56,590 nt of DNA from Rhodospirillaceae bacterium (GCA_009772935.1 WOUR01000033.1:1-56590); one strand, 5' to 3'; shown: positions 1 to 9,770, numbered from the stretch's first letter. Numbers and translations: made by a program. Notes: a model not told the origin generated them from the sequence alone.

Positions 1-12
1 TGCCGGAGGGGC

Positions 13-1704
13 CTAGCGGGCGGCTTCTGCGGCCGCGTGCCGCGCCGCGATATAGCCGAAGGTGAGCGCCGGGCCAATGGTGATGCCGGCACCTGGATAG
101 GTACCCCCCATGACGCTCGTCATGTCGTTCCCGGCGGCATAGAGGCCCCGAATGGCCGTCCCACGGGCGTCGAGCACCCGGGCATGGCCGTCGACGCGCA
201 GGCCGAGGAAGGTCCCGATGTCCCCGGGGACCATCTTCATGGCGTAGAAAGGCCCTTGCTCGAGCGGGGCGAGGCAAGGGTTGGGGCTGTGCGTGGGATC
301 GCCGTTGAAGCGATGATAGGCATCGGTCCCCTTGCCGAAATCGGGATCCTCGCCGCGTGCGGCATTCGCATTGAAGTGGCCAATCGTGGATTGCAGTGCG
401 GCTGAGTCCACACCGATCTTGCCAGCCAGCTCTGCCCAGCTTGCCGCCGTCAGCAGGTAGCCATTCCGGATATGAGGCCCGAGCGGCAGGGGGGCCGGGC
501 CGATGGCACCCATGCCGTAGCGCCGGATAGCGCGGTGGTCGCAGAGCAGCCAGGCACTCGTCTCGTTCCGGCCGCGGCACGCCTCGACCATGGCCGGCAC
601 GAAGTCGTGATAGGAGGCCGACTCGTTGGCAAAGCGCCGGCCCGTCGGATCGACGGCGATATAGCCGGGCTTGCCGCGCTCGTAGAAATGAGGGAACGGC
701 AGGCTAGAGCCGTCCGGCTGAGGGACCAGCGAGACCGGCACCCAGGCCGCGGGATAGGCAACGTCCTCGGCCATCGCGCCGCCGGCCGACTGGCCGAGCC
801 GGATTCCGTCGCCGCGATTGCCCGGCGGCGGCGCCGAACGATGGAAATGGCCGGCGCGCACATGGCCGTAGTAGCGGCCCTTGAGTTCGTCGTCGGCGGG
901 AAAGCCACCGCAGGCCAGCACGACGCCGCGTCGCGCATGGATCTCCTGACGTTTTCCATCGCGTTGCACGATCGCGCCGGCAACGTCACCGTCGCGCTGC
1001 ACCAGCTCGACGACCGGGCTCTCGAGCCAGAGTTCGATGCCACGTTCCTGGGCCGAGAGCGCGAGAGCGGCGATCAGGCCGTTCCCGTTGGTGAGACGGG
1101 TCCCGCGATCATGGTTCAGCCGGTCGATCGCATAGCGCGCCGTCATGCCTGCGACATGGAGCGCGGAGCGGGCGGACCGTGTCATCTTGAAGACATGGGG
1201 CAGGTCGTTGCGGCCGAGCATCATGCCGCCGAACGCCATCATGGTCCGCAGCGGTGCCCGCAGCTGGTTGAATCGCTTGCCCAGTCGCCGTCCGTCGAAC
1301 GGCAGGGGCAGCAGCGAGCGGCCACCCTGGGCGGCGCCGGGCTTGGTTGGATGATAGTCTGCCCAGATCGGCACGGCCTCGTATCGCACGTGCGTGTTGT
1401 TTTCGATGAACTCGACCGCGGGATTGCAGTTGTCCAGAAAGGCATTGGCCAGTTCGAGGTTCAGCCGGTTGCCGGCTTCGTTCTGCAGGTAGGTGAGCGC
1501 CTCTTCCTTCGAATCCGCGATGCCGAGCGCGCGACCGTGCCGGTTGCCGGGAATCCAGATGACGCCCGCCGAATACGCAGTGGTGCCGCCGAACAGCTTC
1601 TCTTTCTCGACCATCAACACGTTCAGGCCGGCATGAGAGGCCGTCAGGGCCGCCGAGAAGCCAGCGGCTCCCGACCCGACGACCAGCAGGTCAGTTTCGA
1701 TCAT
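13..1704 (-). CDS. FAD-dependent dehydrogenase, 3-ketosteroid dehydrogenase/fumarate reductase type
   Basis: A 563-residue flavoprotein. The N-terminal Rossmann motif GSGAAG (residues 10-15) binds FAD. A GGTTAYSAG segment follows near residue 39, and the C-terminal motif GGTYPGAGITIGPALTFG is the FAD-binding signature of KstD-like and flavocytochrome-c-like dehydrogenases. Such enzymes desaturate or oxidise ring ketones or related substrates in the cytoplasm; the substrate here cannot be read from sequence. The ATG at 1704 follows a GGGGAGAAG ribosome site and overlaps the stop of the upstream channel gene by 4 bp (ATGA), so the two are probably translationally coupled. No other steroid-degradation genes are nearby, so a steroid role is only a family-level guess. 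Confidence 0.88.
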   Translation of the reverse strand: MIETDLLVVGSGAAGFSAALTASHAGLNVLMVEKEKLFGGTTAYSAGVIWIPGNRHGRALGIADSKEEALTYLQNEAGNRLNLELANAFLDNCNPAVEFIENNTHVRYEAVPIWADYHPTKPGAAQGGRSLLPLPFDGRRLGKRFNQLRAPLRTMMAFGGMMLGRNDLPHVFKMTRSARSALHVAGMTARYAIDRLNHDRGTRLTNGNGLIAALALSAQERGIELWLESPVVELVQRDGDVAGAIVQRDGKRQEIHARRGVVLACGGFPADDELKGRYYGHVRAGHFHRSAPPPGNRGDGIRLGQSAGGAMAEDVAYPAAWVPVSLVPQPDGSSLPFPHFYERGKPGYIAVDPTGRRFANESASYHDFVPAMVEACRGRNETSAWLLCDHRAIRRYGMGAIGPAPLPLGPHIRNGYLLTAASWAELAGKIGVDSAALQSTIGHFNANAARGEDPDFGKGTDAYHRFNGDPTHSPNPCLAPLEQGPFYAMKMVPGDIGTFLGLRVDGHARVLDARGTAIRGLYAAGNDMTSVMGGTYPGAGITIGPALTFGYIAARHAAAEAAR

Positions 1705-2876
1705 GACTTCTCCCCGCCGTGCGACGAACTTCCGGACTGGCGCTCGAGATTTTCCTCACGCCGACGCCGCGCCTCGTTCTCCACCGCTTCGGCCAGCGCC
1801 GGGATGTGCGAGGCGATTTCGTAGAAGTCGCTGGCGTACAGCACCAGAAGGGTCGTCGGCACGGTCGTGGCGATCGAGGCGGCGCGTGGCTGACGGTTGA
1901 GCAACGACATCTCGCCGAAGAACGCTCCATCGCCCAGCCGTACGGTGCCGCCGGTCGGCAGGCGCACCTCGACCTCGCCGTTGGAAATGAAGAACATCGA
2001 ATCGCCGGGATCGCCGCGCCGCAGCACCAGAACCCGCGCCGGGTAGTAGCGGGTCCGCAACTTGCCTACGATCTCCGAGAGCGTCACCACGCCCAGCGAC
2101 GCGAAGATCGGGACCCGCGAGACCTGGTCCCAGACCCGGAGGTATTCGCGCCGCCGTTCTTCCTGGGCGAAGCCGGTGGCGAGTACGCCGGTCATCAGCG
2201 CCAGCACCGCGATGCCGCTGATCATCAGCAACGATCCGATGATGCGGCCTACGGCCGTGAGCGGCACCACGTCGCCGTAGCCGGTCGTCGTCAGGGTGAC
2301 GACCGCCCACCACATCGCGTTGGGCAGGGTACCGAACTGCTGCGGCTGACCCTCGCGCTCGACGATGTGGGCACCAGTGGCTGCGGACATCAGCAGGATC
2401 GCGAACACGATCAGCACGCTGGTGATGGGCGCACGCTCATTGGAGATCACGCGTGCCAGCGTGCCGAAGGCCGGCGCGTGAAGTCCGAGTTTCAGGATCC
2501 AGAGGATGCAGAAAATGGAAGCAGCGTCGGTGCCGGCGATGCTGTAGCCGCCCGCCAGCATGATGGCGGGCATGATCGCGAGCAATCCGATCAGGCCGGG
2601 CACGCTGGCCGCCCAGCGCAGCCGCGCCGCCAGGGGAGACATGTCGGCCATGTGCGGCAGCTCGGGCGCCACCCAGAGTCGGGCCACATACTCGACCAGG
2701 AAAAACAGCGTCACACACCAGATCGCGCCACGCAGGAACACCCGCTGCGACGGCGGCATTTCATCGATCGACAGCAGGATCACGGCGAGCAGTCCGATGC
2801 CGAGAACGACCAGATGGGCTTTCCGCCAGCGGCGGGCCCCCGGCATCGGGTCGTTGGGGCGCAGCAGGTCGAACAT
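1701..2876 (-). CDS. Cyclic-nucleotide-gated potassium channel (MloK1-like)
   Basis: About 391 residues. Hydrophobic segments typical of a six-helix channel occupy roughly residues 20-235. The potassium selectivity filter TTTGYGD lies at about 196-202, after a pore helix. The C-terminal part is a cyclic-nucleotide-binding domain, with a phosphate-binding cassette FGEMSLLNRQPRAAS (about 320-334, Arg 331) that would hold cAMP or cGMP. The putative S4 helix has few arginines, as in the Mesorhizobium MloK1 channel, suggesting ligand rather than voltage gating. The open frame continues upstream into antisense of hyuA, but homology-like sequence begins only at the ATG at 2876; a GTG at 2909 is an alternative start. 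It overlaps the dehydrogenase gene downstream, an unusual partner for a channel. Confidence 0.87.
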   Translation of the reverse strand: MFDLLRPNDPMPGARRWRKAHLVVLGIGLLAVILLSIDEMPPSQRVFLRGAIWCVTLFFLVEYVARLWVAPELPHMADMSPLAARLRWAASVPGLIGLLAIMPAIMLAGGYSIAGTDAASIFCILWILKLGLHAPAFGTLARVISNERAPITSVLIVFAILLMSAATGAHIVEREGQPQQFGTLPNAMWWAVVTLTTTGYGDVVPLTAVGRIIGSLLMISGIAVLALMTGVLATGFAQEERRREYLRVWDQVSRVPIFASLGVVTLSEIVGKLRTRYYPARVLVLRRGDPGDSMFFISNGEVEVRLPTGGTVRLGDGAFFGEMSLLNRQPRAASIATTVPTTLLVLYASDFYEIASHIPALAEAVENEARRRREENLERQSGSSSHGGEKS

Positions 2877-3002
2877 CTGCGCCCGGAGCGTCTTTTCTTT
2901 GACCGTCACGGAGAGACCATAGGCGGGCTGGCCTGCGAATTGCAACGCGGCGGCGCCCGGTCTACCGTCAGGCCATCCCCCAGACAGAGGTTTGCACTCA
3001 AG

Positions 3003-5081
3003 GTGATCAACGATTTGCGCATTGCCGTCGACATCGGCGGCACGTTTACGGACGTCGTGTTGGAAGAGGGAGGCCGTCGGATCACCCGCAAGCTGCTGAC
3101 GACACCGCAGCGACCCGAGGAGGCGGTTCTCGAAGGGGTGCGTCTCATCCTGGGCGATGCCGGCAAGGGGTTTGGCGACGTCGGCGTCTTCGTGCACGGC
3201 ACGACGCTTGCCACCAATGCCGTGATCGAGCGGCGCGGTGCGCGCACGGCCCTGATTGCCACGGAAGGCTTTCGCGACGTCCTCGATATCGCCAACGAGA
3301 GCCGCTACGACCAGTACGATCTCGGCATCGAGAAGCCGAAGCCACTCGTTGCACGCGCGATGCGGTTCACGATCCCGGAACGCATGGACGTCCATGGCAA
3401 GGTTCGCCTGGCCCTGGATGAAGGCGCGGTACGTACCCTGGCCGCGAGGCTAAAGGCCGCCGGGATCGAAAGCGTCGCCGTGGCCTTCATGCACTCCTAT
3501 GTGAACCCGGCGCACGAGCGACGGGTTCGCGAGATCCTCAAGGCGGAGTTGCCCGACCTCTGGGTGACGTTGTCGAGCGAGGTCTGCCCTGAGGTCCGCG
3601 AGTACGAACGGACGTCGACCGCGGTGGCCAATGCCTACGTGCAGCCCCTCATGGACTCCTATCTGGCCCGCATGCAGGCGGCGCTTGCGGCGGAGAAGTT
3701 CGCCGGCACGATCTACCTCGTGACCTCCGGCGGCGGGCTCACCGCGATCGAGACGGCGCGGCGCTTTCCGGTGCGGCTGGTCGAATCCGGCCCGGCCGGC
3801 GGCGCGATCTTTGCGGCACAGGTGGCGGCGCGGGCCGGCGAGTCGCGGGCGTTGAGCTACGACATGGGCGGGACGACTGCCAAGATCTGCCTGATCGACG
3901 ACTACCAACCCCACACCGCCCGCGTGTTCGAAGTCGACCGTGCTGCCCGCTTCCTCAAGGGCTCCGGCCTGCCCGTCCGCATCCCGGTGATCGAGATGGT
4001 CGAGATCGGCGCAGGCGGCGGCTCGATCGCCAGGCTGGATGCCCTCAAGCGCGTCACGGTCGGCCCCGAGAGCGCCGGCGCCGAGCCGGGGCCTGCCTGC
4101 TACGGGCGCGGCGGCCGGCATCCGGCCGTCACCGACGCCAATGTCGTCCTGGGGACGATCGACCCGACTCATTTCGCCGGCGGCTCGATCGCCCTCGACA
4201 TCGATGCGGCGCGCGGCGCCATCGAGCGCGACGTGGCCGAGGGGATTGGCCTCTCCACCGAGATGGGGGCCTACGCCGTCTACGAGATGGTGTCGGAGAA
4301 CATGGCGAGTGCGGCGCGCGTCCATGCCGTCGAGCGTGGCTCCGTGGTCAACCAATACACGCTGATCGCTTTCGGTGGTGGTGCACCGCTCCATGCGGCG
4401 CGCGTCGCCGAGAAGATCGGTGTGCAGCGGGTGATCGTGCCGCCCAATGCCGGTGTGGGGTCCGCGGTCGGGTTTCTCGCCGCTCCGGTGTCGTTCGAGC
4501 TGGTGCGCAGCCGCTACATGCGCCTGGACACGTTCGACGGCGAGGCGGCCAGCGAGATGCTGGACGAGATGAGCCAGGAAGCGACGGCGCTGGTGGCGCC
4601 GGGCGCGCGCGGCCAGGCGACCTTCGAGCGGCGCGTCGCCTTCATGCGCTATGTCGGCCAGGGCCACGAGATCATGGTGACCCTGCCGCAGCGGCCGCTG
4701 ACCGCGGCCGACACGGGTGCGCTGCGCAAGGCCTACGAGCACGATTACGGCGTGCTGTTCGAACGCCATATCCCCAACGCCGCGATCGAGATCCTGAGCT
4801 GGTCGGTCCAGGTCTCGACCGAGGCCAAGCGGCCCGAGGTACAGGGCGGGACCGGCAATGCGCCGGTGCCCGAGCCTGTCGGCCGCCGCCCGGTATTCGA
4901 CGGACGCAGTGGGAAGACCGCCGACGTGCCGGTGTACCGGCGGGAGAAGCTGCTGCCGGGTAGCATCTTCAACGGCCCGGCCATCGTCGCCGAGGACGAG
5001 ACGTCGACCTATGTCTCGGCGAATTTTGCCGCGCATATCGATGCTTCCGGCTGTATCGTCATGGATCGCAAGGCAGCGTGA
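3003..5081 (+). CDS. hyuA: Hydantoinase/5-oxoprolinase subunit A (HyuA family)
   Basis: About 692 residues of the ATP-binding subunit of ATP-dependent N-methylhydantoinase/5-oxoprolinase enzymes. Motifs seen are DIGGTFTDVV at the N-terminus, FVHGTTLATNAVIERRG, the second phosphate-binding loop YDMGGTTAK, and GAGGGSIA followed by AGAEPGPACYGRGG. The family hydrolyses cyclic amides (5-oxoproline, N-methylhydantoin, hydantoins) at the expense of ATP, together with HyuB. The start is GTG at 3003; the TTG at 3015 would give the usual family N-terminus LRIAVDIGG, so the first four residues are uncertain. It is divergent from the channel gene (126-bp gap), is followed 10 bp later by hyuB, and heads the operon running to 13.6 kb. 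Confidence 0.93.
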   Translation: MINDLRIAVDIGGTFTDVVLEEGGRRITRKLLTTPQRPEEAVLEGVRLILGDAGKGFGDVGVFVHGTTLATNAVIERRGARTALIATEGFRDVLDIANESRYDQYDLGIEKPKPLVARAMRFTIPERMDVHGKVRLALDEGAVRTLAARLKAAGIESVAVAFMHSYVNPAHERRVREILKAELPDLWVTLSSEVCPEVREYERTSTAVANAYVQPLMDSYLARMQAALAAEKFAGTIYLVTSGGGLTAIETARRFPVRLVESGPAGGAIFAAQVAARAGESRALSYDMGGTTAKICLIDDYQPHTARVFEVDRAARFLKGSGLPVRIPVIEMVEIGAGGGSIARLDALKRVTVGPESAGAEPGPACYGRGGRHPAVTDANVVLGTIDPTHFAGGSIALDIDAARGAIERDVAEGIGLSTEMGAYAVYEMVSENMASAARVHAVERGSVVNQYTLIAFGGGAPLHAARVAEKIGVQRVIVPPNAGVGSAVGFLAAPVSFELVRSRYMRLDTFDGEAASEMLDEMSQEATALVAPGARGQATFERRVAFMRYVGQGHEIMVTLPQRPLTAADTGALRKAYEHDYGVLFERHIPNAAIEILSWSVQVSTEAKRPEVQGGTGNAPVPEPVGRRPVFDGRSGKTADVPVYRREKLLPGSIFNGPAIVAEDETSTYVSANFAAHIDASGCIVMDRKAA

Positions 5082-5091
5082 GGAACAACAG

Positions 5092-6765
5092 ATGAGCCAG
5101 TCCAACAGCGTCGGCCTGATCGATCTCCAGATCATGTGGAACCGCCTGATCGCGGTGGTGGAGGAGCAGGCGCAGACCCTGATGCGCACCGCCTTCAGCC
5201 CGATCGTGCGCGAGTGCGGCGACCTTTCCGCCGGCGTCTTCGACCTGCAGGGGCGCATGCTGGCCCAGGCCGTGACCGGCACCCCCGGCCATGTGAACTC
5301 GATGGCCGAGTCGGTGAAGCATTTCCTACGCTACTTCCCGATCGAGACGATGAAACCGGGCGACGCCTACATCACCAACGATCCGTGGATGGGCACCGGC
5401 CACCTGAACGACTTCGTCATCACCACGCCGTGCTTCCGCAACGGCAAGCTGGTGGCGCTGTTCTCCTGCACCAGCCATCTCATGGACATCGGCGGCATCG
5501 GCTTCGGCCCCGACGCGACCGACGTGTTCATGGAGGGGCTCTACATCCCCATGCTCAAGCTGTTCGACCAGGGCAAGGCCAACGAGACGCTGATGGCGAT
5601 GATCCGCGCCAACACGCGCCAGCCGGTCGACACCGAGGGCGACGTCTACTCCCTGGCCGCCTGTAACGACGTCGGTGCCCGCCGGCTCATCGAAATGATG
5701 GACGAGTTCGGAATCGAGTCGCTGGATGAGCTCGGTGACCATGTGATCGCGCGCTCGCGCGAGGCGGTGCTGGCGGAGATCGCCAAGCTGCCCAAAGGCA
5801 CCTGGCACAACAGCATGACGGTCGACGGCTACGACGAGCCGGTCACCCTGAAGGCCACGCTGACCATTTCCGATACCGGCATCCATGTCGACTTCACCGG
5901 CACGACCGGCGTGTCACGGCGTGGCATCAACGTGCCGCATGCCTACACGACGGCCTACACGGTGTTCGGCCTGGGTTGCGTGGTTTCGACGCACATCCCC
6001 AACAATGCAGGCTCGCTGGAGCCGCTCACCGTGTCGGCGCCGGAGGGCTGCATCCTGAACGCGCCCAAGCCGACCGCCGTGGCCTCGCGCCATGTGATCG
6101 GCCAGATGCTGCCCGACGTGACCTTCGGCTGCCTGCGCCAGGTCGTGCCGGAGCGTGTGCCCGCCGAGGGGACGTCGTGCCTGTGGAACATCAACGTCCG
6201 CGGCCGGGTGAAGGGCGGCGAGGGCGGCAACTACGGTTTCGGCATGGCCATCACCTCCAACGGCGGCACCGGCGCGCGGCCCGACAAGGACGGGCTATCG
6301 GCCACGGCCTATCCCAGCGGCGTGCGCGGCACGCCCGTCGAGATCGCCGAGACCCAGACACCGCTCCTCTTCTGGCGCAAGGAGTTCCGTCCCGATTCGG
6401 GTGGCGCCGGCCGCACGCGCGGCGGCCTCGGCCAGATCATGGAGATCGAGAGCGGCATCGACGAGCCGTTCGACCTGCTGGCCGCCTTCGACCGCATCGA
6501 CTATCCGGCGCGCGGCCGTGACGGCGGCGGCGATGGCGGGGCGGGCGTCGTCGCCTTCAAGTCCGGCCAGGCGCTGAAGGGCAAGGGTTTCCAGCTCATC
6601 CCGCCGGGCGAGCGGCTGATGATCCTTACGCCCGGCGGCGCCGGCATCGGCGCGCCGCGCGACCGTGATCGCACACAGGTGGCCAACGACCTGGCCGACG
6701 GGCTGATCTCGGCGGAGACGGCCGAGAAGGTCTATGAATTCAAGCCGCCGCAGGCGGCGGAGTAG
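5092..6765 (+). CDS. hyuB: Hydantoinase/5-oxoprolinase subunit B (HyuB family)
   Basis: 557 residues, the usual length for the B subunit. Family blocks are ECGDLSAGVFDLQGRML near residue 42, PGHVNSM, GDAYITNDPWMGTGHLND near 90-110, and SCTSHLMDIGG. The C-terminal half carries the glycine-rich stretches GGEGGNYGF and FRPDSGGAGRTRGG. It forms the catalytic complex with HyuA for ATP-driven opening of a cyclic amide. The ATG at 5092 sits 10 bp after the hyuA stop. The TRAP transporter immediately downstream suggests that the cyclic substrate, or a related compound, is imported by it. Whether the substrate is 5-oxoproline, N-methylhydantoin or another imide cannot be decided from sequence. Confidence 0.93.
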   Translation: MSQSNSVGLIDLQIMWNRLIAVVEEQAQTLMRTAFSPIVRECGDLSAGVFDLQGRMLAQAVTGTPGHVNSMAESVKHFLRYFPIETMKPGDAYITNDPWMGTGHLNDFVITTPCFRNGKLVALFSCTSHLMDIGGIGFGPDATDVFMEGLYIPMLKLFDQGKANETLMAMIRANTRQPVDTEGDVYSLAACNDVGARRLIEMMDEFGIESLDELGDHVIARSREAVLAEIAKLPKGTWHNSMTVDGYDEPVTLKATLTISDTGIHVDFTGTTGVSRRGINVPHAYTTAYTVFGLGCVVSTHIPNNAGSLEPLTVSAPEGCILNAPKPTAVASRHVIGQMLPDVTFGCLRQVVPERVPAEGTSCLWNINVRGRVKGGEGGNYGFGMAITSNGGTGARPDKDGLSATAYPSGVRGTPVEIAETQTPLLFWRKEFRPDSGGAGRTRGGLGQIMEIESGIDEPFDLLAAFDRIDYPARGRDGGGDGGAGVVAFKSGQALKGKGFQLIPPGERLMILTPGGAGIGAPRDRDRTQVANDLADGLISAETAEKVYEFKPPQAAE

Positions 6766-6819
6766 GCCGGCGGCGGCCGGATACGGGAAACGGTTGTCAA
6801 TCCAAAGATGGGGGCTGCG

Positions 6820-7833
6820 ATGAAGCTGGGACGCAGGAACGCCTTGAAGGCGGGCGTGGGTGCGGGGGCGATGGCGATGGTCGGTGCGCCGGCCGTGGTG
6901 AGGGCGCAAGCGCCGCTGAAGCTGCCGCTGGCGACCGTCTGGCCGGATGGAAACTTCCATACGGTCAACGTCAAGCGCTTCGCCGAGGAAGTGAAGAAGG
7001 CAACCAACGGCGCCGTGGAGATCGACGTCAAGGCGGGCGGCCAGCTCGGCTTCAAGGGGCCCGAGCAGATGCGTGCCGTGCGCGACGGCCTCGTGCCGAT
7101 GGCCGACATCCTCAATATCCAGCAGATCGGCGACGAGCCGATCTTCGGGATCGAGGGCATCCCCTTCATCAGCGACAACATCGAAGAGCTGAAGGTGCTG
7201 CACAAGTACGTGCGGCCGGAATTCGAGAAGGTGCTGCAGAAGAACAACCAGACGATGCTCTACACGGTGCCGTGGCCGACGCAGTACCTGCATCTCAAGA
7301 TCAAGGCGGAGTCGCTTGACGCGCTCAAGGGCGTCAAGATCCGGGTGCCCGACAAGAACGCGCAGGAAATGTGCAGCGCCATCGGGATGGCGCCGGCTCT
7401 CATCCCCTGGGGCGAGACGATCGCGGCGCTGTCGTCGGGGGCCGTCGCGGGCGTGTCGACCTCGTCCGTCTCGGCCGTGGACGGGAAGTTCTGGGAGTTC
7501 CTGAAGTTCTTCCACCAGACCAACCATGCCTGGTCGTCCGAGATCGTCACCATCAACAACGACACGCTCAAGAAGATTTCGCCCGCCAACCAGAAGGTCA
7601 TCGTCGACCTGGCCAGGAAGCTCGAGCCGGAGTTCTGGCAGTCGTCGCTGCAGGCCGACAAGGACAGCAACGCGCGCCTGATCGCGGGCGGCATGCAGCT
7701 GGTCATTCCGCCGCCCGCCATGACGGCTGAATTGCAGAAGAAGACCGCGCCGATGATCGCCGAATTCTACAAGCGCGTTCCGGCGGCGGAGAAGCCGATC
7801 AAGGCCTATCTCGCCGAGATGAAGCGCGGGTGA
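6820..7833 (+). CDS. TRAP transporter solute-binding protein (DctP family)
   Basis: About 337 residues. The N-terminus reads RRNALKAG followed by a hydrophobic stretch and an AQA cleavage-like site near residue 30, so a Tat signal peptide is likely and the mature protein should be periplasmic. The sequence has the DctP layout: a substrate-binding core with FAEEVKKATNGAVEIDV near residue 50, the central segment LKGVKIRVPDKNAQE where the family's conserved arginine normally binds the ligand carboxylate, and WGETIAALSSGAVAG after it. The ATG at 6820 is chosen over 6808 because a GGGGG ribosome site precedes it by about 6 bp. It lies 54 bp after hyuB and overlaps the next gene by 4 bp. The ligand is probably an organic acid or carboxylated amide. 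Confidence 0.9.
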   Translation: MKLGRRNALKAGVGAGAMAMVGAPAVVRAQAPLKLPLATVWPDGNFHTVNVKRFAEEVKKATNGAVEIDVKAGGQLGFKGPEQMRAVRDGLVPMADILNIQQIGDEPIFGIEGIPFISDNIEELKVLHKYVRPEFEKVLQKNNQTMLYTVPWPTQYLHLKIKAESLDALKGVKIRVPDKNAQEMCSAIGMAPALIPWGETIAALSSGAVAGVSTSSVSAVDGKFWEFLKFFHQTNHAWSSEIVTINNDTLKKISPANQKVIVDLARKLEPEFWQSSLQADKDSNARLIAGGMQLVIPPPAMTAELQKKTAPMIAEFYKRVPAAEKPIKAYLAEMKRG

Positions 7834-8414
7834 GCGGCCACGGCCCCAATCCCAACGCGGGTGCGCCGCCCGTGCTGCGCGCCTTTCTCGACGGGATCGA
7901 CATGCTGGGCCGTCTGGACGGCTGGATGGGCGCCGCTTGCCTGGTGGCGCTCACCTGCCTGATGCTGGGCGAGGTCCTGGTCCGGGCGCTTTCGGACATC
8001 TTCCCCTGGGTGCCGGCCGACATTCCCGTCGCCTGGGAATACGGATCTTATCTCATGGCGGCGGCCTTCACCTTCGGCGCCGCCATGACGCTCCGGGCCG
8101 GCGGCCATATCCGCGTCACCCTCGTCCTGGCGCGGATCGGACCGAAGGCGCGGCGCTGGCTTGAGACGGTCCTCGCGGCGCTGGGTGTCGCCTTTTCGGG
8201 CTACCTTGCGGTGGCGATGGTGAACTTCACGTGGCGCAGCTTCGTGTCGGACCAGGTGTCGATCTCGAGTGCGACGCCGCTGTGGATTCCGCAGGCGCTG
8301 GTGACGTTCGGAATATGTCTGCTGGTCATGCAGTTCGTCGCGCGGTTCTTCCAGGCCCTGTTCGGCCTGCCGCTCGAGGACCTCAACATGCGCGCCGGTT
8401 CCGTCGCTGAGTAG
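7830..8414 (+). CDS. TRAP transporter small membrane subunit (DctQ family)
   Basis: 194 residues with four predicted membrane helices (roughly 30-52, 70-90, 110-135 and 150-175), the standard DctQ topology. It begins at a GTG that overlaps the solute-binding-protein stop in a GTGA junction, indicating translational coupling. DctQ proteins sit with the large DctM subunit in the inner membrane and help dock the periplasmic binding protein. The gene is followed 23 bp later by the DctM gene. Sequence conservation in DctQ is low; the assignment rests on size, hydropathy and position. Confidence 0.87.
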   Translation: MSGHGPNPNAGAPPVLRAFLDGIDMLGRLDGWMGAACLVALTCLMLGEVLVRALSDIFPWVPADIPVAWEYGSYLMAAAFTFGAAMTLRAGGHIRVTLVLARIGPKARRWLETVLAALGVAFSGYLAVAMVNFTWRSFVSDQVSISSATPLWIPQALVTFGICLLVMQFVARFFQALFGLPLEDLNMRAGSVAE

Positions 8415-8437
8415 TTTGTCGCGCGAGTTGAGATCCC

Positions 8438-9742
8438 ATGCTTGAAGTCGTCCTCACCATGTTCGTCGTGCTGTTCGCCTTCCTGGCGGGCGGCCTGTGG
8501 ATCGGCTGGACCCTGGCCGTCACCGGCACGGTGCTGCTGGCGATCTTCCGCGACATCCCGCTCGACAAGCTTCTGGCCCAGTACACTTGGAACATCCTGA
8601 CGACGCAGGAACTGCTGGCCCTGCCGCTGTTCATCATCATGGGCGAGATCCTGTTCCGCACGCGGCTGTCGCAGACCCTGTTCCGGGGCCTGTCGCCGTG
8701 GGCGGCGATGCTGCCGGGGCGGCTGCTCCACGTGAACGTCATCGGCTGCACCATCTTCGCCGCCATCTCGGGCTCGTCGGCGGCGACCACCCAGGTGGTG
8801 GGCCGCATCTCGCTGACGGAGCTGCTGAAGCGCGGCTATTCCAAGGACGTCGCGGTGGGGTCGCTCGCCGGAGCAGGGACGCTCGGGTTCCTGATCCCGC
8901 CCTCCAACATCATGATCATCTATGGCGTCCTGGGCGACGTTTCGATCGCCAAGCTGTTCACGGCGGGCTTCATTCCCGGCGCCTTTCTGGCGGCCTGCTT
9001 CATGGGGTGGATCATGATCTACACGACCCTGAAGCCGGAGCTCGTACCCGAGGCGGAGCGCAATGTGCGCATCGCCACGGCGGCGGAGTTCCTGACGTCG
9101 ATCCGCGAACTGGGACCGGCGGTGTTCCTGATCCTGTGCGTGCTGGGCTCGATGTACGGCGGCCTCGCGACGCCGTCCGAAGCCGCCGCCGTGGGCGTGC
9201 TGGGAGCGCTGATCGTTGCCGGGATCCAGCGGGAACTGTCGCTTCCGGCGCTGAAGGCCATCGCCATCGGCTCGGTGCAGACCTGCGCCATGATCGCCCT
9301 GATCGTGTTGGGCGCTTCGATCCTGGGCAGCGCCGCGGCCTTCCTCGGCATACCCGCGGCCGTCGCTGGGTTCGTGAGCAGCCTCGGTCTTTCGTCGTTC
9401 ATGCTGATCGTCGCCCTGATCGTCTTCTACCTGATCCTGGGCTGCTTCCTCGACGGATTCAGCATGATCGTGATGACCCTGCCGATCGTCATGCCGATCG
9501 TGAAGGCCGCCGGCTTCGATCCGATCTGGTTCGGCGTCTTTCTCGTGCTGGTCGTCGAGATGGCGCAGATCACGCCGCCCGTCGGTTTCAACCTGTTCGT
9601 GATCCAGGGGCTGACCGAGGACGGGCTGGGCTACATCGCCCGCGTCACCTTGCCGTTTCTCTCGATCATGGTTCTCTTCACCATGCTCCTCGCGATCTTC
9701 CCCGACATTGCCCTCTGGCTTCCCCGCTATCTCAGCAGCTAG
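8438..9742 (+). CDS. TRAP transporter large permease (DctM family)
   Basis: 434 residues and very hydrophobic, consistent with about twelve membrane helices. Typical DctM blocks are LPLFIIMGEILFRTRLS, the GSSAATTQVVGRI segment, GAGTLGFLIPPSNIMIIYG around residue 150, and ITPPVGFNLFVIQG near the C-terminus. It is the ion-coupled (usually sodium) translocating subunit that works with the preceding DctQ and DctP proteins. It is the third gene of a clean P-Q-M set inserted between hyuAB and a glutamine-synthetase-like ligase, 28 bp before the latter, so transport and metabolism appear co-expressed. Confidence 0.93.
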   Translation: MLEVVLTMFVVLFAFLAGGLWIGWTLAVTGTVLLAIFRDIPLDKLLAQYTWNILTTQELLALPLFIIMGEILFRTRLSQTLFRGLSPWAAMLPGRLLHVNVIGCTIFAAISGSSAATTQVVGRISLTELLKRGYSKDVAVGSLAGAGTLGFLIPPSNIMIIYGVLGDVSIAKLFTAGFIPGAFLAACFMGWIMIYTTLKPELVPEAERNVRIATAAEFLTSIRELGPAVFLILCVLGSMYGGLATPSEAAAVGVLGALIVAGIQRELSLPALKAIAIGSVQTCAMIALIVLGASILGSAAAFLGIPAAVAGFVSSLGLSSFMLIVALIVFYLILGCFLDGFSMIVMTLPIVMPIVKAAGFDPIWFGVFLVLVVEMAQITPPVGFNLFVIQGLTEDGLGYIARVTLPFLSIMVLFTMLLAIFPDIALWLPRYLSS

Positions 9743-9770
9743 TCTGCCGCGGTGTAACGAGGGAAGCTGA

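Noticed and set aside
1719..3002. Upstream extension of the hyuA frame
   Set aside because: The added sequence is antisense to the channel gene and has His/Gln/Arg-rich shadow composition; family sequence starts only at about 3003-3015.
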